From: CAYTLQ01 sp964438715
GTDB lineage: Bacteria > Bacteroidota > Ignavibacteria > Ignavibacteriales > Ignavibacteriaceae
NCBI GenBank assembly: GCA_964438715.1
Contig: CAYTLQ010000220.1
Coordinates: forward strand, 1 to 18,996
Direction of reading: 5' to 3'
DNA length: 18,996 nt
Made by a program: the position numbers and the translations under genes
In this document: one piece after another, positions 8,630 through 17,208 of the stretch
Numbering within the stretch: position 1 is the first letter of the stretch
How the letters are laid out: each line of letters begins with the position of its first letter
Notes under the pieces: model-generated
Databases searched by the model: none
Seen by the model: only the letters and a program-made list of their open reading frames with translations
Told to the model about the DNA's origin: nothing

Positions 8630-11600
8630 TTATTTAATTACCGCAAATCTGCCGATTTTCTCTCCAACTCCGGGAGCTTCGACATGGTATATATACACGC
8701 CATAGGCTACACGCTGACCTTCGTAACTGAGAAGATCCCAATGGGCAATGCTTCCCAGATCATCTTTATGAATCGTCTGAACAAGTTCACCGGTAATAGT
8801 GAAAATTCTGATAGTACATTGTTTGGGCAGATTCCTGAATTGAAGATCCCGTTCTCCACGAGAGGTTGGACCTGCTGTTCCGGGATTTTCAGATTCACTG
8901 TAGCCGACATACGGATTTGGGACAGTATATATTTCATCAAGCATCGCTTTTCCTTTTGAAGCAGAATACTCAATCGGCTTTGTCTGCAAGGTGTACATAT
9001 CTCCGCTAACAAAAGGTTTTCTGTTAAACACAGTGAAAACATCACCCTGCTTCGGATAATTGATGGTTACACCGCTGTCCCTCGGCAATGAAAAAATTAT
9101 CTCATAACTTGTCCTGAATCCTGTCTCTCCCTGCGGCTGAATAACGATTGTTTCACCCCAGTCCCATTTATTTTTGGTTTTGTTATTATTGTCCTTGATA
9201 ATATATGTAGCAGGTTTATTTTCGCTGACATTTACTATTGTAAATGGACATTTTACACTTTTTAGTGTTGGATTAAGAGTAGAGCGTGCTGTATCTCCAA
9301 CATTAGCCCAGGTATAAATAGTGTCTGTTCCGTTGACTTGTTTAACAGAATCAAGTGAGTTCCAGCGAATTTCCCAATCAGCACGGTACTTCACTCTTGT
9401 CGCCGGACTTCCAACAGTTACAGCATAATGGTAAACAGTATCAACAATATTTATTTTAGGATCGGAAAATTTCGTTTTGGCATAATCAATAGAAAGCGAA
9501 TCGTTCTTCACATAAAGACGCATGCCGTCGAAAGTTGCGTTTGCATCTTCTGCGTTCACAAGTTTACTGCGATAAACCGGATAGTAGCGATAATATGCAT
9601 TAAACTTTTTCCCGGAGACAAGGTTGCCACTTACAGAGCCCCGAATTTTACCAACTGTGTAGTCAACGGTATAAAGAGAGGGGCTGACAACATTATTACT
9701 CTCATCAGTCAGCACGAAACTGCTTTCAATGATATTACCGTGCGAAAGATTTACGAAAACTGTATCCTTTGATGTAAAGGACTCATTGATTCCGGTTGAA
9801 TCGAGTAAATTATATGTTGTAGCATCAAGAAAGTTCATTACATAGAGTTTGTTCCCAACATCGGTATCTTTTAGAACCTTTGTATAAACAGCCCCGGTTG
9901 AAATGTTTGAACCTATTGGTACAAGATTTCCATTACTACCCGCCTCAGCATTTACAAGGGTTGATGAATACGGGTTTGGAGTTGCCATTGCTGTATTTAA
10001 ATCAAATTTCAGCTCACCCGTAATCACATCTTTGTCAATTACTGCCTGAGTTTCTGTAGGTGGAATACCAAAAGTTATTGAACCGCCATCATACGCTACA
10101 ACAGCATAATAATAGGTAATTCCATTCTGTACAGTAGAATCAACATACTCGTGCACAAGACCTGTATTGTTTCCGAGCCAATATTTCACTCCGCGACCTG
10201 CATATTCAACAGGGTGAAATCCACTGAGACTATCTTTAAGATCAAATTGTGCCGCGCGGCCCGTATTCTGGTCGAAAAGAGGCGATCCAAGATAAGGTAC
10301 ACCATTTCCATCTGTTATTGTATATACATCAGCAAATGTTATATCACGACTGCGATATATTTTATAACCCTGAAAATCGAACACTCTGAGGAATGGATCG
10401 AAAGATTTTTCCGACTCAGTGTTCCAAAATAATGTAACTCTTCCATCTCCCGGAACCGCTGTGATTACCGGTTTTTCGGGTGGTTTAGCAAAACGATAAT
10501 CCGATTCGAGAACCCTTGTAGAAGTCTCGGCGTTAAGAACCAAATCGTTAAGGTTATTACCGAAGAGAATAGCCATTGAAAAACGCTGTGTCTCGCCTCT
10601 TCCCAACGCAAGAGGACCGGTACCAAAATTAAAGATGTTATCGCCCTGCTGGGTGAGCAATTCCTGATTCGGGTCAATTGTTTCGGATGAAAGCCACTCC
10701 CACATTTTTGCATCATCTTTAGGAAATGTGAGACCATAGGTTTCAGCGTGAAAACTTGAGAGACCTATCTGATCAGACTCAGTAATATCACGAAGACCGA
10801 AGTTTGTTTCGGATCCTGCCCATTTATAACCCGGCAACTGAGTTTCGGAAATTGGTTCTGTAGCATCATACTTATTATTACCATTCAGATCCTGATAATA
10901 GGCTTGTGAAGGTTTTGCATCTCCCTCGCCATAATCGGGACCGGGGTAATTAGGTGAACTCGGAGCAATACCATCAATACCGATATCATCCTTCAGAATA
11001 TCCCAATCTCCGTCTTCATCACCACTCCAACGAGGTCTCGGAGCTCCATAAACAGCGGTATATTTTGTTACATCGGAAATACCGGTTGTAAGAGGAACGG
11101 TGATTCCGTCAATATATGTTCCGCGGGAATTAAACGGAGTTTCATCGGTTATTCCGTCATCATCATTATCAAGTCCGTCACCGGAATTTGTAGGCGACTC
11201 AAGAAATTTCCATCCGAAGTATCCTGCAGTTTTACCACCATCACCTTTGTTATCCTCATCCCAGGCGAATACCATACTGCGGGCTCGCTGAGGGTAGGGG
11301 TCGGCAAGTGTACCTGTCGGCGGAATAAAGAACGCGCGATCATCGGAGTAATCTGCCGGTCCGCCAACATGCGGGTCACCTTGCATACCGAAATAAATTT
11401 TTCCAAGATCTTTTTCACTGGCATTTGTTACCTGATAAACAAGGAACATTATGTTTGTGGCAAGAGGATTGTTAAACTGCAGTATTCGTACATCCATATC
11501 GAGACCCAAACCGCGTTTATTGCTATCGCTTGGGAACGGGTAATAATTAAATTCCTTGTTTGTATAATCATCAACGGCAAAATAAACCTCTTCATCTGGA

Positions 11601-12202
11601 GCACTTGCCTGGTCACCAAGAAATGCAGGCCAGATATACTTCCCTGCTCCTGCGTTATACCAGGATTCAGGCCATGAGTCAGGTTTTCCGTCTCCATTGT
11701 TATCGGGGGCATTCAACCTCGCAATTTCATTCGATGTGGGATCAACATAACCGGGCTTAGGCAACCAACCCCACTTCAAAGTTCCATCTGTTGAATAATC
11801 ACCCTGTGAAACCAATACATAAGAATCAGAGGTAATGCGTAATGTATCACCGGGTCCGTTAATAACCTGTGCGGTTGCCAATGGCCCGAACTCAAAACCG
11901 TAGCCAAGTCCTTTCCACACGAGGTCTGCAATATTACCAAGTGTGTTTGGTTTACATATCGAGGCATAATTATATAATACTGTAGTAATAGAATTGCCTC
12001 TGATTATTACCTGTTTAATCTGTGTAGGATCTCCTGCGGTTTTATAAACTTTTCCCGGGAGAAAATTATCGCCGAAAATACGAACCATATCATCATAAGA
12101 AAGTTTCTTCACCATCTTATTCAATTCCTGGTCGGTATATTGGCTGAATGCTGTGCCTGTACAAAGTAGAGCTAAAAGGATTAATTTATATAATTTCATC
12201 AT
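8630..12202 (-). CDS. Large secreted protein with fibronectin-III-like domain and T9SS-type C-terminal sorting domain
   Basis: About 1190 residues, predicted to be exported and surface-attached or released by type IX secretion; no enzyme family is recognised. A signal peptide (1-20, L-I-L-L-A-L-L-C-T-G-T-A-F-S) is followed by a long unknown N-terminal half. That half is dotted with calcium-type acidic loops: D-N-N-G-D-G-K-P-D (167-175), G-D-G-L-D-N-D-D-D-G (341-350), D-E-D-G-D-W-D (395-401) and D-L-N-G-N-N-K-Y-D (438-446). A fibronectin-III-like module begins at about 574 (K-P-V-I-T-A-V-P-G-D-G-R-V-T-L-F-W) and includes Y-K-I-Y-R-S. A beta-rich stretch leads to the last ~104 residues, which start with V-P-N-P-Y and contain R-I-F-T-I-T-G-E-L-V and Y-G-V-Y-I-Y-H-V, the T9SS type A/FlgD-like pattern. 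Start: ATG at 12202 or 12199 fits the AGGTTG site; a TTG at 12208 is less likely. It begins 16 bases after the receptor gene and ends 19 bases before the preferred PorV-like start. Confidence 0.85.
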   Translation of the reverse strand: MMKLYKLILLALLCTGTAFSQYTDQELNKMVKKLSYDDMVRIFGDNFLPGKVYKTAGDPTQIKQVIIRGNSITTVLYNYASICKPNTLGNIADLVWKGLGYGFEFGPLATAQVINGPGDTLRITSDSYVLVSQGDYSTDGTLKWGWLPKPGYVDPTSNEIARLNAPDNNGDGKPDSWPESWYNAGAGKYIWPAFLGDQASAPDEEVYFAVDDYTNKEFNYYPFPSDSNKRGLGLDMDVRILQFNNPLATNIMFLVYQVTNASEKDLGKIYFGMQGDPHVGGPADYSDDRAFFIPPTGTLADPYPQRARSMVFAWDEDNKGDGGKTAGYFGWKFLESPTNSGDGLDNDDDGITDETPFNSRGTYIDGITVPLTTGISDVTKYTAVYGAPRPRWSGDEDGDWDILKDDIGIDGIAPSSPNYPGPDYGEGDAKPSQAYYQDLNGNNKYDATEPISETQLPGYKWAGSETNFGLRDITESDQIGLSSFHAETYGLTFPKDDAKMWEWLSSETIDPNQELLTQQGDNIFNFGTGPLALGRGETQRFSMAILFGNNLNDLVLNAETSTRVLESDYRFAKPPEKPVITAVPGDGRVTLFWNTESEKSFDPFLRVFDFQGYKIYRSRDITFADVYTITDGNGVPYLGSPLFDQNTGRAAQFDLKDSLSGFHPVEYAGRGVKYWLGNNTGLVHEYVDSTVQNGITYYYAVVAYDGGSITFGIPPTETQAVIDKDVITGELKFDLNTAMATPNPYSSTLVNAEAGSNGNLVPIGSNISTGAVYTKVLKDTDVGNKLYVMNFLDATTYNLLDSTGINESFTSKDTVFVNLSHGNIIESSFVLTDESNNVVSPSLYTVDYTVGKIRGSVSGNLVSGKKFNAYYRYYPVYRSKLVNAEDANATFDGMRLYVKNDSLSIDYAKTKFSDPKINIVDTVYHYAVTVGSPATRVKYRADWEIRWNSLDSVKQVNGTDTIYTWANVGDTARSTLNPTLKSVKCPFTIVNVSENKPATYIIKDNNNKTKNKWDWGETIVIQPQGETGFRTSYEIIFSLPRDSGVTINYPKQGDVFTVFNRKPFVSGDMYTLQTKPIEYSASKGKAMLDEIYTVPNPYVGYSESENPGTAGPTSRGERDLQFRNLPKQCTIRIFTITGELVQTIHKDDLGSIAHWDLLSYEGQRVAYGVYIYHVEAPGVGEKIGRFAVIK

Positions 12203-12218
12203 AATCAACCTAATAAGT

Positions 12219-15065
12219 TTAATTGAAGATTACCGATAGACCCAGGCGTATTTCACGCGGAGAACTTACACGCTCCGGCCGCTTCGAGTAGTAGCCGTTA
12301 ATCTGATCGATACCAAACAAGCCCGGATCACCATTGTTAATTCTCCTCCGAAGGTCACTGAATTGTACCGCATTTTGTGTTTGCTCTACATTTGAAAGCG
12401 CCCTTCCTGAGCTGGAATAAACAAACAATTCATTTTCTGTATCAAATAAATTTTCAACCTGCAGAAATACAGTGTAGTCCATTCCATATAATTTGAAATA
12501 TTTCTCAAACTTCAGATTAACATTCCAGTTAATAGGCTGATTGTCGGAATTCTGTTCGTACCTTACCTGAACCAGATTCGATGGAAGTTCAACGGTATAT
12601 GGTGTACCGGTATTAAGACTGAATATAAAGCCGAGATTCCAGTCATCAGGTTCTGTGAATGATACAGTGCCATTAATAACATGAGCTCTGTCGAAATCAA
12701 GGGGAACAAGGTATGTTTCGGATTGTTTCCCGGACTGCTCACTAAAGAAAATTTCTTCAGCGGGATATGTTCTGTTCCCCTCGGAGACACTGAATGTATA
12801 ATCAAGAGAAGCGGAGAACATACTGCCCGGTGAACGGCGTTTAAGCAGTGATAAGGTAACTCCACGCGAATTTGCATACGCAAGGTTGGTTAGTAACTGA
12901 TATTCCCTGCCTGTGGAGGTAAAAATAGACTGTGTAAAGATGTAGTTTGTTACATCTTTGTAGTACCCGGTAAGATCAAATTTCAAATCTTCGGTGAGCT
13001 GTTGCTGTAACCCGACTTCATATTGAACTGATTTCTGAGGCTCAACATTTGCGTTGCCGAAAACAGGTACAGAGCCGACATTTGTAACATAATAATTGTT
13101 ATTTCTATAGAGACTTGCGAGCGATCCTATCTGATAAAAATGACCATACGATAATCGGATAACTGCCTGATCGGTGATAGGATATGACATGCTGATTCTC
13201 GGAGAAAGTGAATGCTTGATTGAAGCCGCTTTCTGATAGGCAGTTATATAACCGAATAACGAGTCAACCAGATTCTTTGAAAGATTTGTATTGTATGCTG
13301 AAGTCGGGTTAAAATACTCATAGCGCAAACCTGCATTAAGAATAAATGATGACTCGAATTCAATTTTGTCCTGAATATATGCGGCGAAGTTACTGGGTTT
13401 GCGTGTGTAGTTAGTATAAAGAGCGGGACTGGTAGGAACACGGCGCACAATCTGTAGTGTGGTGTCGTACAGAAGATCAGTAATATTTATTGCATCGAAT
13501 GAACCACCGGATCCCAGCTTTCCTATTTCCACAGAATACGATTCAACATCTAACTTATGAAAGCGTCCTTCAAAACCAAATTTAATTTCGTGAATTTTGA
13601 ATGCCTGTATAACCAGATCACCCTTTACACCGGAAGTTGTTGTTTTACGGAATGACCGGAAATTATCAGTACCACCTGAGTAGAAAAATGTGTTACCAAC
13701 TGTTCTCAGGTAAATTCCGGGTAAATACCGAGGGTCATTATAATCCTCATATAGATAATACTTCGATTCATTTATACCATGCGAAAGCTTTAATGTATAA
13801 AACATATTGTCATTTATAGTATGTGTCCAATCCAGCGACTGAACAAATCCGTTACTGTAATTTGTTCCTATTCCATCGGGATTATACTTAAATGAATTAC
13901 TGTAACCTTTGGATTCACCCTGATCGAAAACAGCTTCATATTTCAGTTTCATAGTCGGTGTGATCTTGTAACTGATATTGCCCTGCACATTAGCGCTGAG
14001 GAATGTGTTCATCGCTACCTTAGCACCATCACCTGTAGGAAGACCATTTGAACTGTTCAAGAATGGATTAAAGTACCACGGATCGGTTGAATTTCCGGAT
14101 CTCGGATCGGTTGAGTTAAACTCAGAGCGAGCTACATACGAGTCCGTTGGTCTATAAAGCCTTGTGCCATAGAGATTACCCTTGAAGTTTTCCATTACAC
14201 CTGAGATATAAAAGCGTGCGCCGCTAATTTCAGGAATCGGACCTCCAATGGTAATTTCACCGCGTGCTCTGTTCAACGGATCAATTTTGCTGATTTCATC
14301 ATAAAGCCCCGTGCGGGATGAAATGTAGTCGCCAATATAACTTCGAAAACTACCTGAAAAATTCTCACTACCTTCTTTTGTAACATAATTTACTACTCCA
14401 CTGAGCGCATTTCCGTATTGAGCGCTGAATGTACCCGTGGAAACTGAAACTTCCTGCACTGCATTTGTGGCAATACCTATGGAGTTCGTATTACCGTAAG
14501 GATCGTTAAGGGAAATGCCATTTAGAGTGTAAGCAATCTCATTTGAACGACCTCCGCGCACATGCAATGTACCGTCATTTCCGGTAACAACACCAGCCTG
14601 CAGACGAATAACATCGCTGATCTGGTCAACCGGCAATTCCTGAATAGTTTCGGCATTTATAGCGACGGTAGGATTAGTGAGATCGTTTCTTATCAGGGGA
14701 TTTCTGTCACCCTGAACAACAACAGCAGGTAAATCAACTGTTCCCGCTGAAAGTTTAAAGTCTAACCTTGTTGTAAAATCAACATTGACGCGGACATCTT
14801 TAATCGTTTGTTTCTGAAATCCCACGACAGTTACGGTAACACTATGCACACCGGGAGGGACATTAAGAATAACATAATTTCCATCCAGGTCTGCGGCGCT
14901 TCCAAGTGTTGTACCATCAACAAGAACTGTGGCGAATGGGACGCCTTCGCCGGTTTGTGCATCAGTAACTTTTCCTGAAATTTTTCCGCTTGCCTGCGCA
15001 AATACATCGGTATTAAAGGAGAGAAAAATAAGTGAGAAAATGAAAAGTAATCGAAGTTTTTGCAT
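12219..15065 (-). CDS. TonB-dependent outer-membrane receptor with carboxypeptidase-regulatory-like domain
   Basis: Outer-membrane active transporter or signalling receptor driven by TonB/ExbBD. The 948-residue chain has a signal peptide ending near V-F-A-Q-A (21-25). A carboxypeptidase-regulatory-like beta-sandwich follows (about 28-106: G-K-V-T-D-A-Q-T-G-E-G-V-P-F-A-T-V, then D-L-D-G-N-Y). A short TonB-box-like V-V-V-Q lies at 115-118, and a plug domain spans about 121-230 (V-R-G-G-R-S-N-E-I at 169-177, Q-Y-G-N-A-L-S-G-V-V-N-Y-V-T-K-E-G). The remaining ~720 residues form the barrel, ending L-S-V-I-F-N. This plan is typical of FCB-group receptors of the SusC/CirA-like broad family, but the SusC-specific signature and a SusD gene are absent. 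GAGG lies 5 bases before the ATG. First gene of the operon with the secreted protein and PorV-like gene. The ligand is unknown. Confidence 0.93.
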   Translation of the reverse strand: MQKLRLLFIFSLIFLSFNTDVFAQASGKISGKVTDAQTGEGVPFATVLVDGTTLGSAADLDGNYVILNVPPGVHSVTVTVVGFQKQTIKDVRVNVDFTTRLDFKLSAGTVDLPAVVVQGDRNPLIRNDLTNPTVAINAETIQELPVDQISDVIRLQAGVVTGNDGTLHVRGGRSNEIAYTLNGISLNDPYGNTNSIGIATNAVQEVSVSTGTFSAQYGNALSGVVNYVTKEGSENFSGSFRSYIGDYISSRTGLYDEISKIDPLNRARGEITIGGPIPEISGARFYISGVMENFKGNLYGTRLYRPTDSYVARSEFNSTDPRSGNSTDPWYFNPFLNSSNGLPTGDGAKVAMNTFLSANVQGNISYKITPTMKLKYEAVFDQGESKGYSNSFKYNPDGIGTNYSNGFVQSLDWTHTINDNMFYTLKLSHGINESKYYLYEDYNDPRYLPGIYLRTVGNTFFYSGGTDNFRSFRKTTTSGVKGDLVIQAFKIHEIKFGFEGRFHKLDVESYSVEIGKLGSGGSFDAINITDLLYDTTLQIVRRVPTSPALYTNYTRKPSNFAAYIQDKIEFESSFILNAGLRYEYFNPTSAYNTNLSKNLVDSLFGYITAYQKAASIKHSLSPRISMSYPITDQAVIRLSYGHFYQIGSLASLYRNNNYYVTNVGSVPVFGNANVEPQKSVQYEVGLQQQLTEDLKFDLTGYYKDVTNYIFTQSIFTSTGREYQLLTNLAYANSRGVTLSLLKRRSPGSMFSASLDYTFSVSEGNRTYPAEEIFFSEQSGKQSETYLVPLDFDRAHVINGTVSFTEPDDWNLGFIFSLNTGTPYTVELPSNLVQVRYEQNSDNQPINWNVNLKFEKYFKLYGMDYTVFLQVENLFDTENELFVYSSSGRALSNVEQTQNAVQFSDLRRRINNGDPGLFGIDQINGYYSKRPERVSSPREIRLGLSVIFN

Positions 15066-15274
15066 CGATACCTCGTTTATGATTATGCAGTGATTTAAAT
15101 TAAAATGTGTCTTTTTAATATACCAAAGGAAGGTAAATTTTTAAAATTAGAATCGATTTTCCCGAAATCATTCATAGTCAAAAGAGAAAAATTTTCTAAA
15201 TGTCCGCGCAATCGGTGAGTTAAGGAAGTATAACAATTTACACTACGAAATTACTTAAAACAGAAATGTTGTTT

Positions 15275-15457
15275 TCACGGAGTCAAGGGTTGTTCAGTTA
15301 TTGCTCCTTCACCTCTTCCCGCAAGCCCTGCAGAATCATTTGTCCCGACAAATGTGAGAAGAATTTTTTTTTGCTTTGCTACCTTCATACTTTCATTACA
15401 ACATTCTTGTGTAATCTGAGCAATACAACTTACAAATAATTTTGCTTTTTCTTCATC
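15275..15457 (-). pseudogene. Possible remnant of a CARF-like nucleotide-sensor protein
   Basis: An open minus-strand frame of 60 codons bounded by in-frame stops, with one internal ATG at 15388 that gives 37 residues beginning M-K-V-A-K-Q. The part after it reads K-K-I-L-L-T-F-V-G-T-N-D and then S-A-G-L-A-G-R-G-E-G-A-I. A hydrophobic strand ending in V-G-T-N-D with a following glycine-rich loop resembles, from memory, the first strand and loop of CARF-type Rossmann folds (Csx1/Csm6, RtcR and kin). The frame stops right after, so no full domain is present. No good ribosome site precedes the ATG. It could equally be a chance open frame; the resemblance is my recollection of a motif, not an alignment. 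Confidence 0.25.
15337..15354. repeat. Perfect 8-base inverted repeat
   Basis: CATTTGTC and its exact complement GACAAATG flank a 2-base CC spacer. The 2-base spacer is too tight for an RNA hairpin unless the inner pairs open, so an operator-like protein site is conceivable. It falls inside the open frame described above and may simply be coincidence. Confidence 0.35.
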
Positions 15458-15513
15458 TCATATTGTACACATAACACCTTTATACGATTTTGTTCCTCTT
15501 ACTCAGCACCTTC

Positions 15514-17205
15514 TTAGCCTGCATAGGCACGGATGAGTTTTTTCGCATCAAGACCGGAAACAATATCAAACTCCTGCTCATACACCTGTTCGCGGTCACC
15601 ATAATAGTTATGCTCTGCACTGTCTTTCTGCAATGCCGCTTTCAGCTCATTTGCGGCAAGCACTTCAAGTTTTTCCACAATTATATTATTGCCGTTTTCC
15701 ATATCCACCCTGCCTTCAATCAGAAAAGGTCCCATCGACATTGTATCGACAGCATATTTTTCATACGCCTTCGGGAAAATAACTGCCTCAAATGTACCGG
15801 TAAGATCTTCGAGGGAAAGAAATTTCATAATGTCGCCCTTTTTGGTGCGTATGCGTTTCGATGCCATATACCACCCGACCATCTGCACGATACGCTTCCC
15901 GTATCTGTTCATCGAGTCAGCAGTAACAATTTTCGGAGAGTGTATCCACCCGGGGAAGAATTCAAGAGGATGGCGCGTAACCATATAATCGAATGTTTCA
16001 AACTCGATGCGGCATTTTTCGGTAATGCTGTAGTCGAGTGTGGTTTCCACTTCTTTTTCAAGACGGAACGATTCAAAAGCAAAAAGATCATTCACCCTTT
16101 CTTCCAGTAAGCGGCGGTGACGCATAAACACATCCAGCAGACGCATAAGCGTGGGGCGTGTTTTACCCAGACAGTCCATAGCTCCGCACTGTATAAGCAG
16201 TGCAGTATCTTCATATCCGGCGCGTACACGCACGATAAAATCATCCAGCGATACAAATATACCATGTGCCGCGCGCTCTTCTACAATCCGTTGACTTACT
16301 GCGCGGGAAAGATTTTTAATTGCCATCAGCCCGATGCGCACTGTTGTGCCCGAACCGGTGTACTCATACAGGCTGTTATTAATACACGGGAGAAGTACGG
16401 TCAGTCCCAGCCTTTTACACTCCTGCACATACACCGCCGCTGAATAATACCCGCCGCCGTTACTGAGCACGCTTGCCATAAACTCAGCCGGGTAATGTGT
16501 CTTTAAAAACGCTACCTGAAAAGAAAGCAGGGCGAACGAAGCGCTGTGTGCCTTGCAGAACGCATATCCTGCAAACGATTCTACCTGCCGCCATAGTTCA
16601 GCCACAACAGAGCGCGAATACCCTTTTGCTTCTGCCGATTTATAAAATTTGTCCTGCAGAGCCTTCATTGCTGTGTGCGAACGGAGTTTACCGCTCATTG
16701 CCCGTCGCAGAAGGTCAGCCTCCTCCAGCGTAAGTCCTGCTATATGGTGTGCCACTTTTATCACATCTTCCTGATAAATCATTACCCCATAGGTTTCGCC
16801 AAGTATCTTCTCCATTTCAGGCACCAGATATTTTCTCCGGCGCGGGTCTTTATGCCGGGCAATAAATTCCTGCATCATTCCGCTTTCTGCTACCCCGGGC
16901 CGTATAACCGAACTTGCGGCCGTCAGCATTTCAAATGTATCCACCGAAAGCCTGCGGAGTAAAGAGCGCATCCCCGGCGATTCGATATAGAAGCACCCTA
17001 TTGTATCACCTTCACGAATAATTTTCAGTGTCTTCTCATCGTGAAAGAGCATTTCATAGTCATAAATATCAAATGGCACTCCACCGCTCAGCCTCGGGAT
17101 AGGTGAGTAGAGCTTCCTTATTCTCGCCGTTCCCTGCCTGTCGGTCGGGAGCCGGTAAGAGGAAAGGTCAAATTCAGGCTGTTTTTGCTCTTTTTCTGTT
17201 TTCAT
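15514..17205 (-). CDS. C-terminal half of a DnaE2/ImuC-like DNA polymerase III alpha subunit, without PHP and catalytic palm
   Basis: The 563 residues match the fingers-to-C-terminus part of the Bacteroidota-type second DnaE, the error-prone ImuC/DnaE2 kind. Signatures are D-T-I-G-C-F-Y-I-E-S-P-G-M-R (67-80), I-R-P-G-V-A-E-S-G-M-M (101-111), T-Y-G-V-M-I-Y-Q-E-D-V (138-148), E-A-D-L-L-R-R-A-M-S-G-K (162-173) and E-S-F-A-G-Y-A-F-C-K-A-H-S-A-S (209-223). A helix-hairpin-helix region follows (about 316-347), then a weak clamp-motif candidate V-N-D-L-F (371-375) and an OB fold (about 436-518). The tail at 520-563 is unfamiliar. Homology begins near residues 12-45, so the PHP domain and the palm with the two paired catalytic aspartates are missing, and the third aspartate at best sits at the ragged edge. 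An in-frame TAA lies 10 codons upstream and only 185 bases separate it from cydB, so the missing half is not nearby in another frame. There is no Shine-Dalgarno site. The frame is intact over 563 codons. Either a truncated leftover or one half of a split or accessory protein. Confidence 0.8.
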   Translation of the reverse strand: MKTEKEQKQPEFDLSSYRLPTDRQGTARIRKLYSPIPRLSGGVPFDIYDYEMLFHDEKTLKIIREGDTIGCFYIESPGMRSLLRRLSVDTFEMLTAASSVIRPGVAESGMMQEFIARHKDPRRRKYLVPEMEKILGETYGVMIYQEDVIKVAHHIAGLTLEEADLLRRAMSGKLRSHTAMKALQDKFYKSAEAKGYSRSVVAELWRQVESFAGYAFCKAHSASFALLSFQVAFLKTHYPAEFMASVLSNGGGYYSAAVYVQECKRLGLTVLLPCINNSLYEYTGSGTTVRIGLMAIKNLSRAVSQRIVEERAAHGIFVSLDDFIVRVRAGYEDTALLIQCGAMDCLGKTRPTLMRLLDVFMRHRRLLEERVNDLFAFESFRLEKEVETTLDYSITEKCRIEFETFDYMVTRHPLEFFPGWIHSPKIVTADSMNRYGKRIVQMVGWYMASKRIRTKKGDIMKFLSLEDLTGTFEAVIFPKAYEKYAVDTMSMGPFLIEGRVDMENGNNIIVEKLEVLAANELKAALQKDSAEHNYYGDREQVYEQEFDIVSGLDAKKLIRAYAG

Positions 17206-17208
17206 ATT

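Larger units (their letters stand above)
15066..15513. other. 448-base intergenic region
   Basis: Lies between the stop of the polymerase fragment and the start of the TonB-receptor gene, both on the minus strand, so it should hold the terminator of the first and the promoter of the second. No convincing hairpin-plus-T-tract terminator is seen. Possible -10 elements on the minus strand include TATACT at 15232-15227, but without a good -35 box, so no promoter is called. A single open minus-strand frame (15457-15275) looks protein-like and is listed separately, as is a perfect inverted repeat at 15337-15354. Confidence 0.6.

Noticed and set aside
12219..15065. SusC/SusD starch-utilisation type pair
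   Set aside because: The receptor has the regulatory-like and plug domains but no SusC-specific signature, and the partner gene lacks a lipoprotein signal and any SusD-like helical repeats.
15337..15354. Terminator for the polymerase fragment
   Set aside because: The palindrome has a 2-base spacer and no T run follows it on the minus strand; the nearby T-rich run is on the plus strand, where no gene needs it.
15490..16110. 206-residue plus-strand open frame
   Set aside because: It lies almost wholly antisense to the polymerase fragment, whose protein has clear family motifs; the translation has no recognisable features.
17100..17205. Split intein at the N-terminus of the DnaE fragment, as in cyanobacterial split DnaE
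   Set aside because: Residues 1-45 lack the intein C-terminal His-Asn followed by Cys/Ser/Thr, and the break point is at the palm/fingers border rather than at the known cyanobacterial insertion site.
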